Position numbers and translations under genes: made by a program | From: DYGX01 sp035325905 | Lineage (GTDB): Bacteria > Chloroflexota > Anaerolineae > Aggregatilineales > Aggregatilineaceae | Direction: 5' to 3' | Length of the DNA: 19,512 nucleotides | Assembly: GCA_035325905.1 (NCBI GenBank) | Contig: DAOKYY010000073.1 | Location: 1-19,512 of the forward strand | Notes under the pieces: model-generated | Databases searched by the model: none | Told to the model about the DNA's origin: nothing | What the model saw: the letters and a program-made list of their open reading frames with translations, nothing else | Part shown: piece after piece, positions 1-10,124 of the stretch | Layout: every line of letters begins with the position of its first letter | Numbering within the stretch: the first letter of the stretch is position 1

Positions 1-95
1 CGTATCCCGCCGGGCAGATGATGGCGTACCCGGTCTCGGCGCGCGTCAACGCGCCGACTTTCGATGATCCGAGCCTGATCGAGCGCGCGGGCTAG
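1..95 (+). CDS. SOS response-associated peptidase (SRAP, YedK/HMCES family), 3' end only
   Basis: Only the last 30 codons are present, read from base 3 to the TAG at 93-95. The visible tail contains AYPVSARVNAPTFDDPSLIE, which fits the usual C-terminus of SRAP proteins (a 'YPVS..VN.P..DDP.LIEP' pattern). SRAP proteins form a covalent crosslink to abasic sites in single-stranded DNA through an N-terminal cysteine and protect them during replication. That catalytic part lies outside the window, so activity cannot be judged. The gene converges on the histidine kinase that ends at 170, with only 74 bases between the stops and no convincing terminator hairpin there. The family call rests on recalled tail similarity alone. 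Confidence 0.7.
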   Translation, partial: YPAGQMMAYPVSARVNAPTFDDPSLIERAG

Positions 96-169
96 GCGGC
101 CGCGCATGGGTATCGTATCCCGGCCCTCTCCGGTAATGGAAAGGTGCCGCAGGGATAACGAGATCGAGA

Positions 170-3100
170 TCAGGTGCTCATTTCCACTTCGCCGCACAGC
201 AGCGGCAGCGTGCAGGTGAAGGTGCTGCCCTGACCCTCGACGCTGCGGACCGCGATCGTCCCGCCGTGCGCTTCCAAAATGCGCCGCACGATCGACAGCC
301 CCAGCCCCGCCCCGCCCCGGTGCCCGCGCTCGCCGTGATCGATCTGATAGAAGCGCTCGAAGATATGCGCGAGCTTGTCGGCGGGGATGCCAATCCCCTC
401 GTCGATCACGTCCATCGTCACCGCGCAGGAGTCCGGGCCGGGCCGCAGGCGGACGGTGACGGTTGACCCCGGCGGCGAGAACTTGACCGCGTTGCCGAGC
501 AGGTTGTCGATCACCTGCGTCAGCCGCCCGCCATCGCCTTCCACCACGCATGCGTCCGCCTCGGTCTCGCACACGAACTCGAAGGTGTGCCCGGCGTGGA
601 CCAGGCGCGCGCTGCGCACGGCTTGTTCCGCCAGCGCCGCCATGTCCACCAGCCCCAGCGTCAGCGTGCCGCGCTGGATCGTCTCCAGCGAGAGGATGTC
701 GTTGATCAGGCGGCTGATCGATTCGGCTTTCTTCTCTATCGTGTCCAGGGCGGTGATCTGATCGGCAGTCACCGGACCCAGCTCGCCGTCGCGCATCAGC
801 CCGGCGTAGCCCCGGACCAGCGCCAGCGGGCTACGCAGCTCGTGGCTGACGTTCTGCACCAGCTCGTCGCGCAGCGCGTCAACCGCGCGCAAGGTTTGGT
901 TCGCTTCGTCAAGCTGCGCGGCGCGCTCGCGGGCTTCTTCGAGCAGGCGCAGCGTCTCGATCGCGGCGGCAAGCTGGCTGCCCGCGATGGTCAGGAGGCG
1001 CTCATGATCCGGCGTGAACGCATCCGGGCAGGCGCTGTCGATGCTCATCGAGCCGATGACCTGGTCGTGCGCCTTGAGCGGGACGGCCAGCAGCGAGCGA
1101 ATGTCCGGGTCGATCACGCGAAAACGCGCGTCGGTCCGCGTGTCGGGCACGTAGACGACTTCGCCGGTCGCGACGACGTGCCCCGCCACGAACTCGCCCG
1201 GCGCAAATCGCGCTTGCGCGAGGTGCTCGGCGCTGATCCCGACCGCCGCCCGCGTCACGATCTGGTTGGAGGCCGGGTCATAGAGCGCGATCGAGGCCGA
1301 GCGACAGTCGTAGACATCGCGCATCCGCTGCGTGACCAGGCGCAGCATCTCGTCAAGCGAGTCCGTGTTGCTGACCTCGCGCGCCAGATCGTGCAGCGCC
1401 GAAACTTCATCCAGCCGCTCGCGGAGGCGCTGGTAATAGGACGCGTTCTCCAAAGCGGTCGCCGCCTGCATGCACAGCAATTCGAGCGTGCGTAGCGTTG
1501 TCGCGCGGAAGAAATGCGGGCGGTCATAGAGCAGGACTAGCGCGCCCAGCGTGCTGTCGCCGCGCGCCAGCGGATAGCCTGCCAGGGCCTGGACCGGGCG
1601 CTGGCGCCCGCACGCGATGCCCGGCGGCATGCTCAGATCGTGCAGCACCACCGGCTGCCCGGTCTCGGCGATCTGATTCGCCAGGAAGCCGGTCGCCGGG
1701 TCGCCCTGGCGCATCGTGCGCTGGCCGTCGTGGAGGCTCAGGCAGCCTTCCCACAGCACCGGCTCTTGTGGCGGATCGCCGGTCAGATAGAGGCACACTT
1801 CCGCCGGTTCGAATAGCTCCAGCACAGCGTCGAGCGTCAGCTCGGCTACGCGCTCGCGGTCCTGCACCGAGGCCAGTCGCAGCGACATCTGGTGCAGCGT
1901 TTCGAGCGCGGCGAGCTGGTCGGCGGTGGCGTCGTAAAGCTGCGCGTTGTCGATCGCGGTTGCGACCGATCCGGCCATCGTTTCGAGCAGCGCAATATCG
2001 CTCTGGGTGTAGGCGTGCGGGCGGTAGCTCTGCACGCTGATCACGCCGACCGGCTTGTCCTGAGCCAGCAGCGGGAACATCAGCAGGCTGCGCGGCGTCT
2101 CGCCTTCGATGATGACCGCTTCCGGCAGCGGCTCGACCTCGCTGTCGTGGATGATCACGCGCGCGCCGGTGCGCAGCACCAGCCCGACCAGCCCATCGCC
2201 GGGGTGTTGCACTTCATCGGGGATGCGCTCGCCGTGCTCGTACGAGCCGACGATGTGTAGCTTCTCCGCTTCGGCGTCGTACAGCCCGATGAAGAAGCTG
2301 CTGGTATCCATCAGGCCGCTAACCTTGCGGTAGACGACTTCCAGCACGCTGGCAAGGTCAAGCTGGCTGATGGCGAGGCTGACCTCGCTGACGGCGCGGA
2401 AGCGGTCGGCGCGGCGCAATTCGGCTTCGTACTGGCGCGCAGTCGAGATCGCGGCGGCGATCTGCGTCGCCAGCGCCTGCGCCAGCGCGGCGTCTTCCGG
2501 CGTGAAGAAATCGGGGCGAAGGCTGTCCAGGTTCAACGCGCCCAGAAACTCGCCCCGGTGAATGAGCGGCGCGCCCAGCCAGCTTTTGACCGCCGACGAA
2601 GGCCGCTGCTCCCAGCGCGGATCGCGCTCGCAATCGGCGATGATCACCGCGTGCCGCAGGCTGCGCAGCGCGCGGATCGTGGCGCGTTCCAGCAGGCGGT
2701 CGCGGTCGTCGGGATCCGGCGACTCGAGCGGTGCCCCGACCGAGCGCGCCAGCTGCAGCGTCCCGTCCGGGGCGAAGACCATCAGCGCGCAGTGGTCGCA
2801 GGGGATCAGGCGCAGCGCCTCGGCCAGCACCACGTCGAACACTTCGTCGAGCTTGAGCGCGCTGGACAGCGCCGCCAGGATGGAATAGAGCGTTTCCAGG
2901 CGGTCGCGCATGTGGTCGGAGAAGCGAAACAGCAGCAGGAACTCGTCAGTGCGGGGCAGCCGCCAGGCGCTGACGCGCAGCGGCCGGGCGTGCTTCAGCC
3001 GCCCGTGGAGCGTGATGACCAGCTCGCCGGACATGCGGCCCGGCGTGTTGACCAGCGCCCGCCAGTGCGCGATCACGGTCTCGCGCTCGTCCGCCGCGAT

Positions 3101-3364
3101 GTAGTCCAGCACGGAGCGCCCAATCACTTCGCTGGACGTGTCCCCGAAGTAGCGCGCGGCGTCGGGGGTGGCGAAGCGCACAATTCCGTTCCGGTCGATG
3201 ATCACCGCGATCGCGTCCGTGACCGGCAGACTGGCGGTGTGCCGCGCCTCTACTCGATCGGGAAGCGGATCATCACTGGCGGTCATAATGTCTGTGCTTG
3301 CGCCCGCGCGCGTTACGATTGCCCGCTGCGGAAGGACGCGCGCGCTGTCGCGCGGCGCCTTCAA
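170..3364 (-). CDS. Soluble multi-sensor histidine kinase (PAS - four GAF - HisKA - HATPase)
   Basis: This is a predicted cytoplasmic sensor kinase of up to 1064 residues. I read a PAS-like domain at about 45-150, then four GAF-like modules at about 155-310, 322-475, 485-640 and 655-805, and a short coiled linker. The dimerisation/phosphoacceptor domain has the H-box NVSHELRSP with His841. The ATPase domain has an N-box (Asn954/Asn958), the G1 motif DEGIGIP (from Asp988) and the G2 motif GAGLGLS (about 1018-1024). No membrane segment is visible, so the signals are probably intracellular ligands or redox state. The start is uncertain: the first in-frame start is TTG at 3364 with AGGGA a few bases upstream, and an ATG (codon 27) lies at 3286 without a clear ribosome site. 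It follows the winged-helix gene by 48 bases on the same strand. No response regulator with a receiver domain is in the window. Confidence 0.93.
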   Translation of the reverse strand: MKAPRDSARVLPQRAIVTRAGASTDIMTASDDPLPDRVEARHTASLPVTDAIAVIIDRNGIVRFATPDAARYFGDTSSEVIGRSVLDYIAADERETVIAHWRALVNTPGRMSGELVITLHGRLKHARPLRVSAWRLPRTDEFLLLFRFSDHMRDRLETLYSILAALSSALKLDEVFDVVLAEALRLIPCDHCALMVFAPDGTLQLARSVGAPLESPDPDDRDRLLERATIRALRSLRHAVIIADCERDPRWEQRPSSAVKSWLGAPLIHRGEFLGALNLDSLRPDFFTPEDAALAQALATQIAAAISTARQYEAELRRADRFRAVSEVSLAISQLDLASVLEVVYRKVSGLMDTSSFFIGLYDAEAEKLHIVGSYEHGERIPDEVQHPGDGLVGLVLRTGARVIIHDSEVEPLPEAVIIEGETPRSLLMFPLLAQDKPVGVISVQSYRPHAYTQSDIALLETMAGSVATAIDNAQLYDATADQLAALETLHQMSLRLASVQDRERVAELTLDAVLELFEPAEVCLYLTGDPPQEPVLWEGCLSLHDGQRTMRQGDPATGFLANQIAETGQPVVLHDLSMPPGIACGRQRPVQALAGYPLARGDSTLGALVLLYDRPHFFRATTLRTLELLCMQAATALENASYYQRLRERLDEVSALHDLAREVSNTDSLDEMLRLVTQRMRDVYDCRSASIALYDPASNQIVTRAAVGISAEHLAQARFAPGEFVAGHVVATGEVVYVPDTRTDARFRVIDPDIRSLLAVPLKAHDQVIGSMSIDSACPDAFTPDHERLLTIAGSQLAAAIETLRLLEEARERAAQLDEANQTLRAVDALRDELVQNVSHELRSPLALVRGYAGLMRDGELGPVTADQITALDTIEKKAESISRLINDILSLETIQRGTLTLGLVDMAALAEQAVRSARLVHAGHTFEFVCETEADACVVEGDGGRLTQVIDNLLGNAVKFSPPGSTVTVRLRPGPDSCAVTMDVIDEGIGIPADKLAHIFERFYQIDHGERGHRGGAGLGLSIVRRILEAHGGTIAVRSVEGQGSTFTCTLPLLCGEVEMST

Positions 3365-3412
3365 AGTGTCCCTATTAAACGCCAGTCTCGCCGGTGGGGC
3401 AAATGCGGCGTG

Positions 3413-3781
3413 TCAGTGCAGGCCGTCGATCACGTGGTAGACCGCCCGAAGGCAGAAGCGCCGGTCGTCGCACGCAATGAAAAACTCATGAATAAGCTGG
3501 CGGATGGCCGGGTCATCGCTGAGGGTGTAGACGCGCAGGCCGGTGAGCATCTCCATTTCGAGAATGCTGTGCCGGGCCAGTTGAACCAGCTCCGGCTCGA
3601 CGGCGCGGAGATCGCGCCCGGTGCTGCGCGCGATGTTCTCGGCGGTCTCGGTGATCTGCGGGTGCTCGTGAAAGAAGCGCAGCACATCCCACTTCACAAA
3701 CGAGGTCAGCCGCGTGTGCAGCAGGTCCAGCAGGCGCGGGTCGAGGTCGTTCATGGGGTCGTCGGCTGAGTTTGGCGACAT
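3413..3781 (-). CDS. Small winged-helix DNA-binding-like protein
   Basis: This is a 122-residue protein. The ATG at 3781 is preceded by AGGAAG at good spacing; an upstream in-frame GTG at 3844 and a downstream ATG at 3754 lack comparable sites. Residues about 28-90 read as a winged helix-turn-helix: a helix around KWDVLRFFHEHP, a TETAENIARSTG helix-turn, a helix with paired acidic and hydrophobic residues (AVEPELVQLARHS), then a wing ending in RVYTLSDDP. There is no receiver or ligand domain. The gene sits between secA and the histidine kinase on the same strand. It might regulate, or be controlled with, the kinase, but it has no phosphoacceptor domain of its own. The exact function is unknown to me. 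Confidence 0.8.
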   Translation of the reverse strand: MSPNSADDPMNDLDPRLLDLLHTRLTSFVKWDVLRFFHEHPQITETAENIARSTGRDLRAVEPELVQLARHSILEMEMLTGLRVYTLSDDPAIRQLIHEFFIACDDRRFCLRAVYHVIDGLH

Positions 3782-3799
3782 GCTCTGTGCTTCCTGTGC

Positions 3800-3881
3800 G
3801 GCGCAGCAAGCTGCGCCCGCTGCTGGACCTGTTCGAGGGATCACGGGCGGAGCATGCTCCGCCCCCTTACCTCTGGACGCC
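3800..3881 (+). repeat. Two-hairpin dispersed repeat, copy 1
   Basis: It begins with an 8-bp inverted repeat with a 2-base loop (3800-3817) and contains a perfect 20-base palindrome (3845-3864, GGGCGGAGCA half-site). It ends in TTACCTC..GACGCC. A related stretch lies in the same orientation at 14392-14461. It occupies the gap between the secA stop (3945) and the winged-helix gene start (3781), where its palindrome could act as a terminator or mRNA stabiliser for secA. Confidence 0.6.
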
Positions 3882-3944
3882 TCTTTCTCCCGTGGCCCAG
3901 TTTGCGAAGCTCACAACGCGCTCTGGGAGCTGTCGATAGACCGC

Positions 3945-6806
<2,862 letters not shown>

Positions 6807-6890
6807 GGTTCCTCATGACGCAAGGACGGCGCCCAGAGGCGTCGTCCCCCGCTCCTGAACTCGGTTTGCCAGCTTGAAACTGCGGGTGTG

Positions 6891-6919
6891 ATTATAGCAC
6901 AGACGCGATCCGGTTTCTA
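6891..6919 (-). promoter_or_regulatory. secA promoter (sigma70-type, extended -10)
   Basis: On the minus strand, a perfect TATAAT (6896-6891) is preceded by TGC, forming an extended -10. It is separated by exactly 17 bases from TAGAAA (6919-6914, four of six matches to TTGACA). Transcription would start near 6884, giving a leader of about 78 bases before the secA ATG. The signal lies just past the stop of the upstream membrane-protein gene, so secA need not depend on read-through. Confidence 0.7.
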
Positions 6920-6944
6920 TCGGGCGCAGGGCCAGGAGGGACGC

Positions 6945-7439
6945 TCAGCCGACGAGCAACCGCAGCGACGCGAGCGCCAGCACCAGGACCGCCAGCGCCA
7001 CCAGCGCCAGCACGACCACCACAACGATCCCCCAGAACGGCAGCGCGCTGAGGCAGCCGGGCGCCAGCGGCGGTCGCGCCTCGCCCGGCACGGCTGGCAT
7101 GTCGGGTTTGGTTGGCGGGCGGAACGGGTCGAAAGGTTCGGAGGTAATCGGCCCCAGGCTCCGGTAGCCGCGCGCCGGGTCGTAGCTGCCGCCGGTGAAG
7201 GGTGCGCCGGGGCGCTCGACCGGCTCCGCCGCGATATACGGGCGCGAATCCGAGCGGCGGCGCAGGGGCGGCTCTTGCACCAGAAGATCGGGGTCGTTCC
7301 ACTCGTACCCGGCGGCGAGGTCCTCGATCTCGACATCCGGCTCGGCCAGATCGTCTTCTTCGGCGGCGCTCCAGGCGTCGTCGGCTTCGTTTTCGGGGCG
7401 GCGCGGGCGGCGCGGGTCGAAGCGCGGATCGTAGTCCAT
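6945..7439 (-). CDS. Hypothetical protein with acidic/proline-rich domain and one C-terminal membrane segment
   Basis: This is a 164-residue protein starting at the ATG at 7439, which has AGGAA seven bases upstream; the longer frame to 7547 lacks such a site. Residues 1-128 are polar, rich in Asp, Glu, Arg and Pro, and look disordered. Residues about 135-160 form one long hydrophobic helix (FWGIVVVVVLALVALAVLVL), followed by a four-residue end after LRL. This is the arrangement of a tail-anchored membrane protein with most of its chain on one side. I do not recognise a family. It lies upstream of secA on the same strand, but the strong secA promoter between them suggests separate control. Confidence 0.75.
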   Translation of the reverse strand: MDYDPRFDPRRPRRPENEADDAWSAAEEDDLAEPDVEIEDLAAGYEWNDPDLLVQEPPLRRRSDSRPYIAAEPVERPGAPFTGGSYDPARGYRSLGPITSEPFDPFRPPTKPDMPAVPGEARPPLAPGCLSALPFWGIVVVVVLALVALAVLVLALASLRLLVG

Positions 7440-7740
7440 CGCGGGTTCCTTTCTCCGATCGACTCCCCCATACCCAGTGTACCGTATTCGCAACAGCCCA
7501 CCTAGTGGGTATCTGGATCGGCGGGCCGACCAGCCGGAACTGAGCAAGGGGACACTGCGCGTCTACAACATTTTTGCAAGTTTTTACCCTTTTTCTTCTA
7601 GACAACACATGGCAGTGAGTTAATAATAATGGTGGAGCGGTGCATGTTTGCCCGTAGCACCATTTCCACATGCTGACAGAATTCCCGTGCTTTTGTTCGA
7701 CCCTTGTCCTACTTGTTTTCTTGCCTTCCACAAAGGAGCC
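7440..7740. other. Divergent intergenic region, 301 bases
   Basis: This region separates the minus-strand tail-anchored protein from the plus-strand secreted protein and is noticeably more AT-rich than its neighbours around 7560-7640. It holds the promoter-like pair at 7599-7627. Downstream of that is an inverted repeat AATGGTG/CACCATT (7628-7634 and 7658-7664, 23-base loop) that would fall in the transcript leader. I see no convincing promoter for the minus-strand gene and no RNA gene. Confidence 0.5.
7599..7627 (+). promoter_or_regulatory. Candidate promoter of the 7744 secreted-protein gene
   Basis: TAGACA (7599-7604, five of six to TTGACA) is followed after a 17-base spacer by AATAAT (7622-7627, five of six to TATAAT). 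The leader to the start codon would be about 110 bases and would contain an inverted repeat. Confidence 0.5.
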
Positions 7741-7743
7741 ATG

Positions 7744-8406
7744 ATGAAAATAAAAGCTCTCGTTCCTGCGCTGACCCTGATGGTAATGCTTGCGACGATA
7801 GTCTTCGGGCCGCTGGGGCTGGCCGCAGCGCAGGGCGAATTTGCGGCCACCGTCACCAGCCAGGCGTGCACCGTGACGGTCAGCTTCATGTCGGTCGGGC
7901 CAGGCACGTACTTCGTCGAGTTCTGGGATGATGGCGAGTTGATGGACGATCCCTCGCAGACGGTCAGCGGCGAGGCGGCGCAGCAGTTGGCCTTCACCTA
8001 CACCTTCACCGAGATCGGCGGTTCAGCCCCCGGTATCGGCATCTACATCTATTACAGCGATTCTCTGCTCGAGACAATCGACCCGTACACCGACATCGAC
8101 GAGACATGCGTGCCTGGCGCGGCGCCTGTCGCGGGCTGCCCGGTGCTGGTCGCTCTGCCCAAGCAGTCGGTTGTCGGGTCGTTCGTGACGTGGGCGGACT
8201 TCTACTACAAGCCCGGCCTGCTCACCTCTCCGGTGATCGGCGTGCCCGCGGGCAAGACCGCCTGGGTCGCCGGGCTGGACGAGAGCGGTGAGTATTACAA
8301 GGTCCTCTGGAACTGCACCTGGGTCTGGGTCGAGAAGGACACGATGGGTCCGAACTACGACAAGGTCTGGAACGGCGCGCCGCTGCCAACCACGGTTGTC
8401 AAATAA
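7744..8406 (+). CDS. Secreted two-domain protein with Trp/Tyr-rich C-terminal domain (paralogue 1)
   Basis: This is a 220-residue protein. Tandem ATGs occur at 7741 and 7744; the AAGGAG at 7733-7738 is better spaced for 7744. Residues 1-29 form a classic signal peptide (Lys, Lys, hydrophobic core, AAA-Q cleavage). The mature protein has a beta-rich, possibly Ig-like domain at about 31-122 bounded by Cys42 and Cys122. A C-terminal domain follows at about 130-220 with Cys132 and Cys191, the GLDESGEYYKVLW core and the end MGPNYDKVWNGAPLPTTVVK. That domain is about 60% identical by hand alignment to the product of 10125-10844. The core resembles extracellular SH3-like domains, so a role in binding cell-wall or surface polymers is possible but unproven. 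A hairpin terminator follows at 8442-8475. Confidence 0.85.
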   Translation: MKIKALVPALTLMVMLATIVFGPLGLAAAQGEFAATVTSQACTVTVSFMSVGPGTYFVEFWDDGELMDDPSQTVSGEAAQQLAFTYTFTEIGGSAPGIGIYIYYSDSLLETIDPYTDIDETCVPGAAPVAGCPVLVALPKQSVVGSFVTWADFYYKPGLLTSPVIGVPAGKTAWVAGLDESGEYYKVLWNCTWVWVEKDTMGPNYDKVWNGAPLPTTVVK

Positions 8407-8441
8407 CCCGAAGCTACTCGACTTCGGCGGCGGCTAGAACG

Positions 8442-8475
8442 GCGCCCGGCGGCCACACCCACACCCGCCGGGCGC
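8442..8475. terminator. GC-rich hairpin between convergent genes
   Basis: A perfect 11-bp stem (GCGCCCGGCGG with its complement) encloses a 12-base loop, 35 bases after the stop of the secreted-protein gene and 8 bases before the meaB stop. The T-tract on either side is weak (TTGTGATT on the plus side). It is placed to serve both convergent genes. Confidence 0.6.
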
Positions 8476-8482
8476 TTGTGAT

Positions 8483-9496
8483 TCAGGCGGCCCCGTCCAG
8501 CAGGGCGCGGACGGCGCTGCCGGGGTCCAGCTCGCGCGCCAGGATGCGCTCGACCGTCTCTTCCACGGCGGCGGGCGTGCGCTCATGGACCAGCCGCGCC
8601 AGCAGGGCCTCGCGCAGGCGGGCGGCCAGCTCGGCTTCGATCGCGGCGCGCTGGCGCTCGATCAGCAGCCCGCTCTGGTCGAGGTAAATACGGTGGCGCT
8701 CGACCGCGCCGGCCAATTCTTCTAGCCCCTGGTTCTCGGTGGCGACCGTTTTGAGGATCGGCACCTGCCAGAAATCATAAGCCGGCTCGTCCGGCCCGGC
8801 GTCGTGCACCAGCAGTTCGCCGTGATGCAGGCTGGTGCGCAGGCGGTGGCCCAGCTCCAGCATGGCGCGCAGCGCGCGGACGGCGTTCTCCGCGCCCGGC
8901 CGGTCTGCTTTGTTCACGACCAGGATGTCGGCAATCTCCAGAATCCCCGCCTTGATCGCCTGCACGTCGTCGCCCATGCCCGGCGCGTCGACCACGATTG
9001 TCGTATAGGCGGTGCGCGCGATATCGACCTCGCTCTGGCCCGCGCCGACCGTCTCGATCAGCACCACGTCGAATCCGGCGGCGTCCAGCACGCGCGCCAC
9101 GTCGCCCGTCGCCGCCGCCAGCCCGCCGAGGCTGCCGCGATTCGCCATGCTGCGAATGAACACGCCCCGGTCTCCGGCCAGATCGACCATGCGGATGCGG
9201 TCGCCCAGGACGGCGCCGCCGCTGAACGGGCTGGTGGGGTCCACCGCGATGATGCCGACCGTCCGGTCGCGCTCGCGCAAGACACGGGTCAGCGCGTTAA
9301 CGACGGTCGATTTGCCCGCGCCGGGCGCGCCGGTCACGCCGACCAGGTACGCCCGCCCGGTGTGCGGGTAGAGCGCGGCCAGGGCGGCGTGCGAGTCCGG
9401 CGTGCGGTTCTCGACGCGGGTGATCAGGCGCGCAAGCGCGCGGCGATCGCCGGACAGCACCTCGCCGATCCAATCCTGAGCGGAAGCGTGCGTCAT
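8483..9496 (-). CDS. meaB: MeaB/ArgK-family GTPase, methylmalonyl-CoA mutase chaperone
   Basis: This is a 337-residue P-loop GTPase of the G3E family. Walker A is GAPGAGKST (about 56-64). The family signature ETVGAGQSEVDI is at 148-159, base recognition is by NKAD at 195-198, and the VDPTSPFSGGA and LGDRIRM segments are typical of MeaB. MeaB loads and protects adenosylcobalamin-dependent methylmalonyl-CoA mutase and gates cofactor exchange. The C-terminal helical part (about 255-337) is the expected dimerisation region. The ATG at 9496 lies 10 bases after the stop of the B12-binding mutase subunit, so the two are almost certainly co-transcribed and partner proteins. The ribosome site is weak, consistent with translational coupling. 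Confidence 0.95.
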   Translation of the reverse strand: MTHASAQDWIGEVLSGDRRALARLITRVENRTPDSHAALAALYPHTGRAYLVGVTGAPGAGKSTVVNALTRVLRERDRTVGIIAVDPTSPFSGGAVLGDRIRMVDLAGDRGVFIRSMANRGSLGGLAAATGDVARVLDAAGFDVVLIETVGAGQSEVDIARTAYTTIVVDAPGMGDDVQAIKAGILEIADILVVNKADRPGAENAVRALRAMLELGHRLRTSLHHGELLVHDAGPDEPAYDFWQVPILKTVATENQGLEELAGAVERHRIYLDQSGLLIERQRAAIEAELAARLREALLARLVHERTPAAVEETVERILARELDPGSAVRALLDGAA

Positions 9497-9506
9497 GGGA
9501 CGGCGC

Positions 9507-9908
9507 TCAGCGGGCCGCGACCGCGCTGCGAATATGCGCGATGGTATCCTCGGTGTTAGTGCCCGGCCCGAAGACGGCGCTGACGCCCATCTCGCGCAGC
9601 GCGGGGAGGTCGTCGTCCGGGATGATGCCGCCGACGATCACGATCACGTCGTCCAGGCCCTCGGCGCGCAGCAGCTCGAAAACGCGTGGCACGAGCGCCA
9701 TGTGCGCGCCGCTGAGGATCGACAGGCCGATCACGTCCACGTCTTCTTGCAGCGCCGCCTCGACGATCATCTCCGGCGTCTGGCGCAGCCCGGTGTAGAT
9801 CACTTCCATCCCCGCGTCGCGCAGCGCGCGCGCCACGACTTTCGCGCCCCGGTCATGCCCGTCCAGGCCGGGCTTGGCGATCAGCACGCGGATCTTTCGT
9901 TCGCTCAT
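9507..9908 (-). CDS. Methylmalonyl-CoA mutase, cobalamin-binding (C-terminal domain) subunit
   Basis: This is a 133-residue stand-alone B12-binding domain. The base-off/His-on motif is DGHDRG with His18 as the lower cobalt ligand, followed by the SILSG and VGGIIPDDD elements of the Rossmann-like fold. It matches the length of the separate small subunit found in some archaea and bacteria, where the catalytic TIM-barrel subunit is encoded elsewhere. With that subunit it would interconvert methylmalonyl-CoA and succinyl-CoA. The ATG at 9908 has GGAG nine bases upstream, and the in-frame extension to 10001 has no family similarity. meaB follows directly. Without the large subunit in view, the substrate (methylmalonyl-, ethylmalonyl- or isobutyryl-CoA) is inferred from typical similarity only. 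Confidence 0.93.
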   Translation of the reverse strand: MSERKIRVLIAKPGLDGHDRGAKVVARALRDAGMEVIYTGLRQTPEMIVEAALQEDVDVIGLSILSGAHMALVPRVFELLRAEGLDDVIVIVGGIIPDDDLPALREMGVSAVFGPGTNTEDTIAHIRSAVAAR

Positions 9909-9959
9909 CCGTCTTGGCTCCGTGTTGGCTCGATAGAGAACCCTGCGTCCTGGCGCTCG

Positions 9960-9965
9960 ATTATA
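9960..9965 (-). promoter_or_regulatory. Candidate -10 element for the mutase-subunit/meaB operon
   Basis: A perfect TATAAT is on the minus strand about 52 bases upstream of the ATG at 9908. No good -35 hexamer is found at 16-18 bases, so the call rests on the -10 alone. Confidence 0.45.
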
Positions 9966-10032
9966 CCGGAAAGCGGCGAAAGGTGGGCAGGCGATTGTCA
10001 CGCCGGTTGCGCCAGCGAGTCGAAGAGGGGTG

Positions 10033-10061
10033 TTGTTTCCAAGCCAATGTAGGCGTATGAT
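10033..10061 (+). promoter_or_regulatory. Candidate promoter of the 10125 secreted-protein gene
   Basis: TTGTTT (10033-10038) and TATGAT (10056-10061, five of six) are separated by exactly 17 bases, about 64 bases before the start codon. Confidence 0.45.
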
Positions 10062-10124
10062 GATAGTTAGGTGAATAGGTGGGATAGTCTGCCCGATTCG
10101 GTCGATTTATTCGGAGGATGTGTC

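Noticed and set aside
96..169. Possible terminator between the SRAP gene and the kinase
   Set aside because: GGGTATCGTATCCC looks symmetric but its inner bases do not pair, and there is no T-run.
7496..7508. Small inverted repeat CCCAC/GTGGG as a regulator site
   Set aside because: The five-base arms are too short to separate from chance, and no promoter for the minus-strand gene is clear beside it.
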